A DNA stretch of 64,000 nt, taken from MPNO01 sp965205995 (GTDB taxonomy: Bacteria > Pseudomonadota > Alphaproteobacteria > MPNO01). Of this stretch, positions 8,201-15,575 are shown in pieces (the stretch's first letter is position 1; each line of letters opens with the position of its first letter). The position numbers and the translations under genes were made by a program. The notes beneath the pieces are model-generated. The model searched no databases. It was not told where the DNA came from and worked only from the letters and a program-made list of their open reading frames with translations. Location: contig OZ242200.1 in the NCBI GenBank assembly GCA_965205995.1, positions 558,001 through 622,000 of the forward strand. The letters are read 5' to 3'.

Positions 8201-9858
8201 GCGCGCGCTCCGGATGCGTCTGATTCTGCTGATTCTGCCGCCATCGCCTTCAGCGTCTCCTTGTCGATCTTGCGCGACGGCCCGAGCGGCATCTCGTCGA
8301 CCAGCTCCAGCCGCTCGGGCAGCTTGTACTTGGCAATGCCCCGGTCGAGAAGCCAGGCGCAGAGCCGATCCAGCGTTACCGCGCGATCGTCGCGGGCGAC
8401 GGCGAAGGCGCAGCCGATCTCGCCGAGCCTGGGATGCGGCGCCGGCACCACCGCGGCCTGGTCGATCTCCGGGTGGTCGAGCAGCAGCTCCTCGACCTCG
8501 CGGGTCGAGTATTTTACCCCGCCGCGGTTGACCGTGTCCTTGATCCGGCCCTTGAGGACGATATTGCCGTCGCCGTCGACGATCGCGAGGTCGCCGGTGC
8601 GGAACCAGCGGTCATGGGTGAACGCCTCGGCGTTGGCTTCCGCGTCGCCGAGATAGCCCGGAAAGACCGAGGCGCCGCGCACCTGGAGCTCTCCCCCGGC
8701 GCCTTGCGGCAGCGCCTTGCCGTCCTCCGAGGCGATGCGGATCTCGGTGCCCGGGCTCGGCCGCCCGCAGGTGGTCGCCGGAAAGTCGACCGGATCGTCG
8801 GGCCGGGTATAGAGCCCGGCCTGCATCTCGGTCATGCCCCAGAGCTGGATCACCCGCCCGTTCGGGAGCTTGGCGTCGAGCGCGCGCACCAGGTCGCCCG
8901 ACACCGCCGCCCCGGCGATCAGCAGCAGGCGGATCGAGGACCAGTCGCGACTGTCCAGCAGCCCCTCGGCGAGGCAGGGGAGGATATGGGCCGGCACGGC
9001 GAACAGCACCGTCGGCCGCGCGGACTCCACCAGGTCGACGAACGCCGCCTTCTCGTAAGACGGCAGGATCGCCTGGGCCGCGCCGGTCAGCAGGGAAAAA
9101 TGCGGGCTGTGCAGCGAGTAGAGATGGGCGAACGGCCCGGCCGCCATGATCCGGTCGTTCTCGGCGATCCCGAACACCCCGGCGCTGCCCCTCGCATTGG
9201 TCAGCAAATTGTTGTGGCTGAGCGGCACCGCCTTGGGCCGGCTGGTCGAGCCCGAGGTGTAGAGCATGATGAAGGGCCCGGAGGCATCCGCCCGCTCCGC
9301 GAAGGGCTGCGGTTCGTCCTCAAGCGATTCGAGCGGGACCGTCCCCTGCGGCCCGCCGCCCGCGACGATGACGTGTTCGAGCGCGGGCAGGCGCTGCTTG
9401 AGGCGGAGCATGGTCTCGGCGATGGCGTAATCGCCTACGGCCCGCTCGCAGACGATCGCCACCGCCCCGCCGAAGGCGAGCGCCCGTTCGCACTCGGCCT
9501 CGCGGAAGGTGAGGTGGATGCCGATCATCGCCGCGCCGATCCGCACCAAAGCGAGATGCATGGCGACCCAGTGAGGCCCGTTGAGAAGCTGGACGCCGAC
9601 GGTGTCGCCCTGGCCGATGCCGAGCCGCCTGAACCCGGATGCGAGGCTGTCGCTCATCCGGGCGAGCTCACCGAAGGTCAGGCTTCCGTCGGCGGTCACG
9701 ATGGCCGTCCGCTCCGCCCCCTCCGCGACCGTCCGGTCGAGCCAGTCGGTCAGCAGCTCGTCGCGCCACAACCCCTCGCGGCGATAGCGCGCGGCGAGCC
9801 CCGGATCGTATTCCATGGCCTCGGCCAGCCTCGCGCGGGCTTCGCTCCGGTGGTTCAT
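8197..9858 (-). CDS. AMP-binding acyl/aryl-CoA ligase heading the F420 operon
   Basis: 553-residue adenylate-forming enzyme. The P-loop YTSGSTSRPK is at about residues 200-209, followed by the FRTGDLAIVDGDGNIVLKGR hinge region, NRGGVKYS, and a C-terminal SRKIDKETLK carrying the candidate catalytic lysine. It resembles cyclohexanecarboxylate and 2,3-dihydroxybenzoate ligases. The start at 9858 (MNHRSEARARL) is preferred to an in-frame ATG at 9900, which adds a non-conserved leader. It is the first gene of the operon and its stop overlaps the fbiC start by four bases, so it is co-expressed with F420 synthesis. No F420 step needs such an enzyme; it may belong to the pathway the coenzyme serves. 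Confidence 0.85.
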   Translation of the reverse strand: MNHRSEARARLAEAMEYDPGLAARYRREGLWRDELLTDWLDRTVAEGAERTAIVTADGSLTFGELARMSDSLASGFRRLGIGQGDTVGVQLLNGPHWVAMHLALVRIGAAMIGIHLTFREAECERALAFGGAVAIVCERAVGDYAIAETMLRLKQRLPALEHVIVAGGGPQGTVPLESLEDEPQPFAERADASGPFIMLYTSGSTSRPKAVPLSHNNLLTNARGSAGVFGIAENDRIMAAGPFAHLYSLHSPHFSLLTGAAQAILPSYEKAAFVDLVESARPTVLFAVPAHILPCLAEGLLDSRDWSSIRLLLIAGAAVSGDLVRALDAKLPNGRVIQLWGMTEMQAGLYTRPDDPVDFPATTCGRPSPGTEIRIASEDGKALPQGAGGELQVRGASVFPGYLGDAEANAEAFTHDRWFRTGDLAIVDGDGNIVLKGRIKDTVNRGGVKYSTREVEELLLDHPEIDQAAVVPAPHPRLGEIGCAFAVARDDRAVTLDRLCAWLLDRGIAKYKLPERLELVDEMPLGPSRKIDKETLKAMAAESAESDASGARA

Positions 9859-9922
9859 CGGGGTTCCAGCGCCTCGGACATCGGCCGCGAGATTAGCCAA
9901 ACCCGCCGCCCACCGCCACCGG

Positions 9923-9936
9923 CGTCCCTCGATACG
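9923..9936. repeat. Partial copy of the dispersed intergenic repeat
   Basis: CGTCCCTCGATACGG, the outer arm of the dispersed repeat seen in fuller form at 12067, 25008 and 28143, lies between the divergent ligase and opine-dehydrogenase-like genes. Only one arm is present. Confidence 0.5.
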
Positions 9937-9979
9937 GGGCGCGCTTGCCTGGCGTCGCCGCCGTCCGCAAGATCACCGG

Positions 9980-11083
9980 ATGAAAATCCGGTCGATAGCG
10001 GTGATGGGGGCGGGGCATGGCGGCTACGCGGCGGCCGCCGACCTGACCCGGCGGGGGTTCGAGGTGAGGCTGCATGCGCGCCGCGCTGCCAGCCTGGAGC
10101 CGATCCGCGCCAATGGCGGCATCGATGCGCGCGGCATCTTCGAGGGATGCGAGATGCCGGCGCTGCTGACCGCCGACGTGGCCGAGGCGGTCGCCGGCGC
10201 CGATCTGGCGATGCTGGTCGTCCCCTCGGTCGCCCATGCGTATTACGCCGAACGCCTCGCCGGGGTTCTGGCCGAGGGGGTTCCGGTCTTCCTCGACCCC
10301 GGCCATACCGGCGGCGGGCTCCATTTCCGCGCCGAGATGCGCCGCGCCGGGCATCGGGCGCCGCTGGAAACCTGCGAGACGGTGACGCTCACCTTCATCA
10401 GCCGGATCGAGGCGCCGGCGACCGTCGGCATCTACAGCTACACGAAATCGCTGATGTTCGCGGCGCTTCCGGGCACCGCGACGGAGCGGCTGCACGCGGC
10501 GGTCGCGCCGCTGTTCCCGGAAATCCGCCCCGCCTCCAGCGTGCTGGAAACCGGGCTCGCCAACATCAACGCCGTCTTCCACCCGCCCGGCATGCTGCTC
10601 AACGCGGGCTGGATCGAATCGACCGGCGGCGACTTCCTGTTCTACCGCGAGGGGGTGACCGATGCGGTCGGCCGGGTGACCGCGGCGATCGACGCCGAAC
10701 GGCTCGCAATCGCCCGCGCCCTCGGCGTGCCGGCGACCCCCTTCCTCGAAATTTTCCGCAATGCCGGGCTGACCACGAGCGAGGCGATGGAGAGCGGCTC
10801 GATCTCGCGCGCCTGCCGCGAGAGCGCGCCCAACGCGACCCTCAAGAGCCCGCCCTCGCTCGACCACCGCTACGTGCATGAGGATGTGGGATACGGGCTG
10901 GTGCCGTTCGCCGCGTTCGGCCGGCTCGCCGGCGTGCCGACGCCGACCATCGACAGCCATGTCGCGCTGCTCTCGGCGGCAACCGGGATCGACTACGCGG
11001 CCGAGGGGCTGACGCTGGAGCGCATGGGGATCGCCGGGCTCGACCCGGCGGCGCTGCACCGCCTGGTGCGGGAGGGCGAATGA
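9980..11083 (+). CDS. NAD/NADP octopine/nopaline dehydrogenase family protein
   Basis: 367 residues with an N-terminal Rossmann fold (GAGHGG at residues 10-15) and a C-terminal helical domain typical of opine dehydrogenases. The VFHPPGMLLNAGW segment aligns with the region holding the family's catalytic histidine, and LDHRYVHEDVGYGLVP is a conserved opine-dehydrogenase block. These enzymes reductively join a 2-oxo acid to an amino group, or run the reverse reaction. The start is the ATG at 9980, where homology begins; the frame is open further upstream across the intergenic repeat. The stop overlaps the LLM oxidoreductase start by four bases. It is divergent from the F420 operon, so shared regulation is possible. 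Confidence 0.85.
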   Translation: MKIRSIAVMGAGHGGYAAAADLTRRGFEVRLHARRAASLEPIRANGGIDARGIFEGCEMPALLTADVAEAVAGADLAMLVVPSVAHAYYAERLAGVLAEGVPVFLDPGHTGGGLHFRAEMRRAGHRAPLETCETVTLTFISRIEAPATVGIYSYTKSLMFAALPGTATERLHAAVAPLFPEIRPASSVLETGLANINAVFHPPGMLLNAGWIESTGGDFLFYREGVTDAVGRVTAAIDAERLAIARALGVPATPFLEIFRNAGLTTSEAMESGSISRACRESAPNATLKSPPSLDHRYVHEDVGYGLVPFAAFGRLAGVPTPTIDSHVALLSAATGIDYAAEGLTLERMGIAGLDPAALHRLVREGE

Positions 11084-12063
11084 CCGGGTTCGGGGTGAGC
11101 TTCGACGGCTTCGCCCCGTTCGGCGACGCGCTGGCGCTGGCGCGCCGCGCCGAGGAGGCCGGCGCGGACAGCCTGTGGATGGCCGAGCATCTGGGCTACC
11201 GCCAGTCGCTGGTCTCCTGCACCGCCTTCGCGCTGAAGACCGAACGCGCGCGCGTCGTGCCGACCGCGATCAGCCCCTTTCTCTGGTCGCCGGTCCCGGT
11301 CGCGATGGCGATGGCGACCATCGCCGAGGCCGCGCCCGGGCGCGCCGCGCTGGCGCTCGGCTCGGGCAATCCGATGTTCCTCGCCGAGGCCGGGGCCAGG
11401 CTGGAGAAGCCGCTCACGGCGATGCGCGAGTTCATCGCCTGCCTGCGCCAGCTCTGGTCGGGCGAGGCGGGCGCCTATGAGGGCGAGATGTTCCGCCTCG
11501 ACGGCATGCGGATGGCGTTCCGCCCGCCCCAGCCGATCCCGCTCTACCTCGCGGCGATGGGCCCGAAAATGCTTGGCCTCGCGGGCGAGCTCGCCGACGG
11601 GGTGGTGCTGTCGGCCGGGCTCACGGTCGAATACTCCGCCGAGTCGCTGGCGATGGTCGAGGCGGGCGCGGCCGCGGCCGGGCGCGACCCGGCGGCGCTC
11701 GGGCGGGCCGCCTATCTCTATGTCGCCGTCGATCCCGACCGGGCGGCGGCAATCGAGATCCTGCGCCCGAAGATCGCCTTCATGATGCGCAACGACTTCG
11801 TCGCGCCCAGCGTCGCCGGGTCCGGCATCGCAATCGACCGCGAGGCGGTCAAAGCCGCGATCGCGCGGCGCGATCTGGCGGCGGCGGCGGCGCTGATCCC
11901 CGATGCGGCGGTGGAGGCGTTCGGCGCCTGCGGCACGCCGGAGGAGTGCGAAGCGCGGATCGCCGAATACCGCGCCGCCGGGATCGACGAAATCGTGCTG
12001 CTGATCGCCGGCGGCGAGGCGGCGGCGCTCGACCTGATCCGCGCGCTCGGCGCATCGCGGTGA
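11080..12063 (+). CDS. LLM class oxidoreductase, probably F420-dependent
   Basis: 327-residue TIM-barrel protein of the luciferase-like superfamily, which splits into FMN- and F420-dependent groups. The N-terminus GVSFDGFAPFGDALALARRAEEAGADSLWMAEHLGY and the later LALGSGNP and PPQPIPLYLAAMGPKMLGLAGELADGVVLSAG blocks resemble F420-dependent methylene-H4MPT reductase-like members. It is translationally coupled to the opine-dehydrogenase-like gene and sits beside a complete F420 operon. F420 use is therefore inferred from both sequence type and context. The substrate is unknown. Confidence 0.85.
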   Translation: MTGFGVSFDGFAPFGDALALARRAEEAGADSLWMAEHLGYRQSLVSCTAFALKTERARVVPTAISPFLWSPVPVAMAMATIAEAAPGRAALALGSGNPMFLAEAGARLEKPLTAMREFIACLRQLWSGEAGAYEGEMFRLDGMRMAFRPPQPIPLYLAAMGPKMLGLAGELADGVVLSAGLTVEYSAESLAMVEAGAAAAGRDPAALGRAAYLYVAVDPDRAAAIEILRPKIAFMMRNDFVAPSVAGSGIAIDREAVKAAIARRDLAAAAALIPDAAVEAFGACGTPEECEARIAEYRAAGIDEIVLLIAGGEAAALDLIRALGASR

Positions 12064-12066
12064 CGG

Positions 12067-12158
12067 GGCGTCCCTCGATACGGCGCTTGCGCGCCTACCC
12101 GGGATGAGGAACAACACCTCACCCTGAGTAGCGGCGCAGCCGCGTATCGAAGGGCCGG
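12067..12158. repeat. Dispersed intergenic repeat, paired inverted copies
   Basis: Two opposed copies fill the gap between convergent genes: CGTCCCTCGATACGG...TACCCGGGATGAGG (12069-12109), then its near reverse complement CCTCACCCTGAGTAG...CGTATCGAAGGG (12117-12154). Each copy has a small internal palindrome (GCGCTTGCGC; GCGGCGCAGCCGC). The same family recurs at 9923, 22333, 25008, 28143, 33736, 39004 and 49856. Confidence 0.85.
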
Positions 12159-12193
12159 CACGCGCACAGACTGTCACCCCGGGTGGGATTCGC

Positions 12194-13297
12194 TCAGCCG
12201 ATGACGATCAGCCGGTCGTTGTCGGTGGCGTCCGACAGGAGCTCGGCGCCCGCTTCCGAGACCGCGACCATGTCCTTGAGCTGCATGCCGTAGCCATGAC
12301 CGGTGCGGTAGACCAGCGGCTCGAACCCCATCACCATGCCGGGCTCCAGGACGGTTTCGTCATGCGCCGCGAGATAGGGCGCCTCGTGCAGGTTGAGCCC
12401 GATTCCGTGGCCGACGAAGGCGATCGGCGGCAGGCCGAGCTTGCCGAACTCGGCGAGGAAGGCGGCATAGATGTCGCGCGCCACCGCGCCCGGCCGCATC
12501 ATCTCCAGCAGCATGTGCTTGCAGCCGACCAGGTTGGCCCAGATCCGCTCGGCATGCTCCGGCGGCTCGCTGACCACCGCGGTGCGGCAGACCCCGGCGT
12601 GGTAGCCGCCGATCATCGAGAAGATCTCGACCCGGCAGACATCGCCCGGCCGCAGCACGCGCTCGGTCGGCCCGACATTGGGGAGCTCGCTGCGCTCGCC
12701 GGTGGCGACGATCATCAGCCTGAACTGCTCGGCGCCCCCGGCATAGACGCCGCGGGTCAGCGCCGCGCCGAGGTCCATCTCGGTATCGCCGGGCGAGACC
12801 GCGGCGAAGGCATCGCCGATCGCCTTGTCCGAAATCCGCGAGAGCCGCCGCAAGAGCTCGATCTCGTCCGCCGTCTTGATGCGCCGCATGCGGTCGAGCG
12901 CGGCGTCGATGGCGACGAACTCGACGCCCGGCATCGCCGCCTGCAGCCGGGCGAAATCGGCCGCCGGCAGGTAGTCGAGCTCGATGCCGATGCGGGCGAA
13001 GCCGGCGAGCTCGTCGGCCAGCACCGCCATCGCGTCGTCGGAGAACTCGCCCCAGGGGCGCACCGGGATATCGCCCGCCCGCCCGGTGACGGTGGTCTCC
13101 TCCATGTCGACGCAGACATAGGCGGCCTCGCCGCCGCGCCCGACGACCGCCATCGCGTGGCGCCAGCGCATGATCGGCTGCGAAGGGACGATGAACCCGG
13201 CGACCCAGCCGAAATTCTCCGGCGAGACCGCGACCGCCGCGTCGAGCCCGGCGCGCGCCATCTCGTCCCGCAGGAGGGTCGTGGCCTGCTCACGCAT
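12194..13297 (-). CDS. M24 family (creatinase/prolidase-fold) protein lacking the metal site
   Basis: 367-residue pita-bread-fold protein. The start at 13297 (MREQATTLLRDEM) overlaps the preceding gene's stop by eight bases; the in-frame ATG at 13390 adds no recognisable sequence. Of the five metal ligands of M24 peptidases, the first aspartate is Glu (CRVEIFS), the second is Gly (GYHAGVCRT) and the last glutamate is Lys (QLKDMV). His in FVGHGIGLNLHE and Glu in GFEPL remain. Loss of the metal site is known in creatinase and related non-peptidase members, which hydrolyse C-N bonds of small guanidino or cyclic compounds. Creatinase- or ectoine-hydrolase-like activity is therefore more likely than peptidase activity. 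It is in an operon with an enolase-superfamily enzyme. Confidence 0.85.
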   Translation of the reverse strand: MREQATTLLRDEMARAGLDAAVAVSPENFGWVAGFIVPSQPIMRWRHAMAVVGRGGEAAYVCVDMEETTVTGRAGDIPVRPWGEFSDDAMAVLADELAGFARIGIELDYLPAADFARLQAAMPGVEFVAIDAALDRMRRIKTADEIELLRRLSRISDKAIGDAFAAVSPGDTEMDLGAALTRGVYAGGAEQFRLMIVATGERSELPNVGPTERVLRPGDVCRVEIFSMIGGYHAGVCRTAVVSEPPEHAERIWANLVGCKHMLLEMMRPGAVARDIYAAFLAEFGKLGLPPIAFVGHGIGLNLHEAPYLAAHDETVLEPGMVMGFEPLVYRTGHGYGMQLKDMVAVSEAGAELLSDATDNDRLIVIG

Positions 13298-14462
13298 CGT
13301 CCGGCTCCACCCGGTAGCGCGCGATCTTGGCCTCGTCGACGTCGACCCCCATGCCCGGGCCGTCCGGCACCGGCACGGATCCGTCGACATGGGCGAGCGG
13401 GGCGGCGATCAGGTCGTCGATATAGTAGATCCCGCCGATGCGGCCCGCCCGGTGCTCCGCCGGCATCGAGACCGGGACGACGCAGCTCAGCACCACCGGC
13501 TCGGCGGCGGCGGCGAGCTGGAGATTGGCGAGGTTGCCGATTCCGGTCTCGACCGAGCCGTTGACGTTGCAGATCAGCCCCGCCGCGCGCGCCACGGCGG
13601 CGACCTGCATGGCGCGGAACAGCCCGCCGGGCTTGGTGGTGTAGATCGAGACGATGTCGGCGGCGCGGCGCTCGGCGATCTCCAGCACGTCGCGCGCGTT
13701 CCACGCGCTCTCGTCGGCCATCAGCGGCACGCCGATGCCGCGCCTGACCTCGGCGAGACCGTCGATCCCCTCGACCGGCTGCTCGGCGTAGATCAGGTCC
13801 GCGGGCTCCATTTTCCGAATGATCTTGATCGCCTCGTAAGGCGTGCGGTAGCCGCAATTGGCATCGACGCAGAGCGCGGTCGCCGGCCCGACCGCCTCGC
13901 GGATGCGGCGCACGATCTCGACGTCGCGCTCGGGATCGACGCCGACCTTGATCTTGATCGTCTTGATTCCCTCGGCGACCACGATCCGGCATTCCTCGAC
14001 CGCCTCGTCGATGGCGAGCAGCCCGATCGAGTGGGTGATCGGCACCGATTCGCGCAGTCTGCCGCCGAGGAGAACGTGGACCGGCACGCCCAAACTGCGC
14101 CCGGCGAGGTCGTAGGCCGCCATCTCGACCGCGCCCTTGGCGTAGGGGTAGCCCTTCACCGCCGTATCCATCGCGCTGTGCAGCAGAACCGGCTGGGCCG
14201 GGTCGAGGCCGGTGACGGCGGGCGCCAGATAGGCCTCGACAACGAGGCGCGCGGTGCCCGGCGATTCGCCGAAATAGCGGCCGTAATCGCCGCCCCAGTC
14301 CTTCAGCGCCGGCGCCTCGCCCCAGCCGACCAGCCCGTTCTCGCCCTCCATTCGGACCAGGATGTAGCCGCCGATGGGCTCGGTAAGCCCGGTCCATTTG
14401 TGCTCGCGGCGCGTCGGCAGGGATACCTGCACGGTCTCGATCCGGACGATCCTGGTGGTCAT
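13290..14462 (-). CDS. Mandelate racemase/muconate lactonizing enzyme family protein
   Basis: 390-residue enolase-superfamily enzyme. The catalytic set is complete: K170-x-K172 (KTIKIKVG), metal ligands D200, E227 and D250, and K277 in YTTKPGG. The KxK plus opposite lysine arrangement is that of the MLE subgroup, whose members include cycloisomerases, racemases and dipeptide epimerases. GGGAGGA stands six bases before the ATG. It is the first gene of a two-gene minus-strand operon with the M24 protein, pointing to a small catabolic pathway. The substrate cannot be deduced. Confidence 0.9.
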   Translation of the reverse strand: MTTRIVRIETVQVSLPTRREHKWTGLTEPIGGYILVRMEGENGLVGWGEAPALKDWGGDYGRYFGESPGTARLVVEAYLAPAVTGLDPAQPVLLHSAMDTAVKGYPYAKGAVEMAAYDLAGRSLGVPVHVLLGGRLRESVPITHSIGLLAIDEAVEECRIVVAEGIKTIKIKVGVDPERDVEIVRRIREAVGPATALCVDANCGYRTPYEAIKIIRKMEPADLIYAEQPVEGIDGLAEVRRGIGVPLMADESAWNARDVLEIAERRAADIVSIYTTKPGGLFRAMQVAAVARAAGLICNVNGSVETGIGNLANLQLAAAAEPVVLSCVVPVSMPAEHRAGRIGGIYYIDDLIAAPLAHVDGSVPVPDGPGMGVDVDEAKIARYRVEPDDA

Positions 14463-14572
14463 CGCTTCCTCCCTTCCGTTGCCCTATCGCGAAATCGGGG
14501 TGCGCGCAAGGCAGGCCCGGGAGGGGGCGCGGGGGTATCGACCGGAGGGAGGGGATTTGGGAGACTGGCCGC

Positions 14573-14872
14573 ATGCGGTCGCATCACGATATCGGCGGCA
14601 TGATCGCGGGTCCCATCCGCCGGGCGGAGACGGCGACGCCGGGCTGGGCGCGGCTCGCCGAGGCGCTGCGCGCGCTGATCGATCGGCGCTACTGCCTGCA
14701 CGAGCAGCGCCGCCGCATCGAGGAGCTCGGCCCGGAAGACTACGCCAGGCTCGGCTATCACCAGCTCCGCATCGCCGCGATGGCCGGCGCGCTGGCGGAA
14801 AAGGGTATCGTCGGCGCCGACGAGCTGGCCCGGCGCATGGAAGCGCTGCGGAACGGAAAAGGAGGAGGCTGA
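14573..14872 (+). CDS. Orphan nitrile-hydratase beta-subunit N-terminal-like protein
   Basis: 99 residues. The start HHDIGGMIAGPI and the later YHQLRIAAMAGALAEKGIVGADELARRMEAL match the helical N-terminal region of nitrile hydratase and thiocyanate hydrolase beta subunits, which begin HDxGG and have a WxxxLxxLLxxKGxxxxxEL helix pair. The SH3-like C-terminal domain is absent and no alpha subunit (Cys-rich metal site) occurs in the window. Its stop overlaps the next start (TGATG), so it is translationally coupled to an isochorismatase-family hydrolase. It may be an accessory or partner subunit for that enzyme; this is inference. Confidence 0.65.
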   Translation: MRSHHDIGGMIAGPIRRAETATPGWARLAEALRALIDRRYCLHEQRRRIEELGPEDYARLGYHQLRIAAMAGALAEKGIVGADELARRMEALRNGKGGG

Positions 14873-15567
14873 TGGCCCGCGATTTCGAAGACCATTGCTG
14901 GAAGGACGTCATCCCGCCCGACGTGCTCGAGATCTACGCCGCCTACCGGCGCGAGGTCCATGTCGGGCGCTGCCCGGCGCTGCTGGCGATCGACCTGTAC
15001 AAGCTGGTCTTTCGCGGCGGGGCGAAGCCGGTGAACGAGCTGATCGACCGCTACCCGAGCGCCTGCGGGGTGTTCGCCCATGACGCCATCGAGCCCACCG
15101 AGAGGCTGTTCGCCGCGGCGCGCGCGGCGGGGCTGCCGGTGATCTACACCACCGCGGCGAGCAAGCGCGGCAGCGTCGCCGCCACCAACCGCCGGGTCGG
15201 CACCGGGACCGGCGACGACTACGAGATCTACGAGGCGTTCGCGCCGCGCCCCGGCGATTTGCTGATCGAGAAGGAGAGGGCGAGCGCGTTCTACGGCACG
15301 CCGCTGGTCGCGCATTTGACCCGGCTCGGCATCGACAGCCTGCTGATCTGCGGCGATTCGACGTCGGGCTGTGTGCGGGCATCGACGGTGGATGCCTATT
15401 CCAACGGCTACCACGCGACCGTGGTCGAGGAATGCGTGTTCGACCGCGCCCTGCTGATCCACAAGATCGCGCTGTTCGACCTGCACCACAAATACGCCGA
15501 CGTGATGACGATCGACGAGGTGCTGGGCGAAATCGCCGGGCGAGAACGGAGCGAAACGGCGGCCTGA
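14872..15567 (+). CDS. Isochorismatase-family cysteine amidohydrolase (N-carbamoylsarcosine amidase/maleamate amidohydrolase-like)
   Basis: 231 residues. The cysteine hydrolase triad is complete: D41 (LLAIDLY), K134 (LLIEKERAS) and C167 (GDSTSGCVRAS). The ending LFDLHHKYADVMTIDEVL is typical of the N-carbamoylsarcosine amidase and maleamate amidohydrolase branch. The start at 14872 has GGAGGAGG seven bases upstream. Together with the creatinase-like M24 protein nearby, it hints at breakdown of a urea-type or guanidino compound, but the two operons face opposite ways and no creatininase or sarcosine oxidase is present. Confidence 0.85.
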   Translation: MARDFEDHCWKDVIPPDVLEIYAAYRREVHVGRCPALLAIDLYKLVFRGGAKPVNELIDRYPSACGVFAHDAIEPTERLFAAARAAGLPVIYTTAASKRGSVAATNRRVGTGTGDDYEIYEAFAPRPGDLLIEKERASAFYGTPLVAHLTRLGIDSLLICGDSTSGCVRASTVDAYSNGYHATVVEECVFDRALLIHKIALFDLHHKYADVMTIDEVLGEIAGRERSETAA

Positions 15568-15575
15568 CCAGGCCG

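Noticed and set aside
5951..8656. Plus-strand ORF of 901 codons opposite fbiC and the ligase
   Set aside because: It is the antisense shadow of fbiC. High GC keeps antisense frames open, and its translation is Arg/Gly/Ala-rich with no domain.
8197..9858. Acyl-CoA ligase as an F420 biosynthetic enzyme
   Set aside because: All steps of F420 synthesis are covered by the other genes. Operon linkage alone does not show a biosynthetic role.
8434..10881. Plus-strand ORF of 815 codons across the ligase and the opine-dehydrogenase-like gene
   Set aside because: It spans two real genes and an intergenic repeat in a frame without homology.
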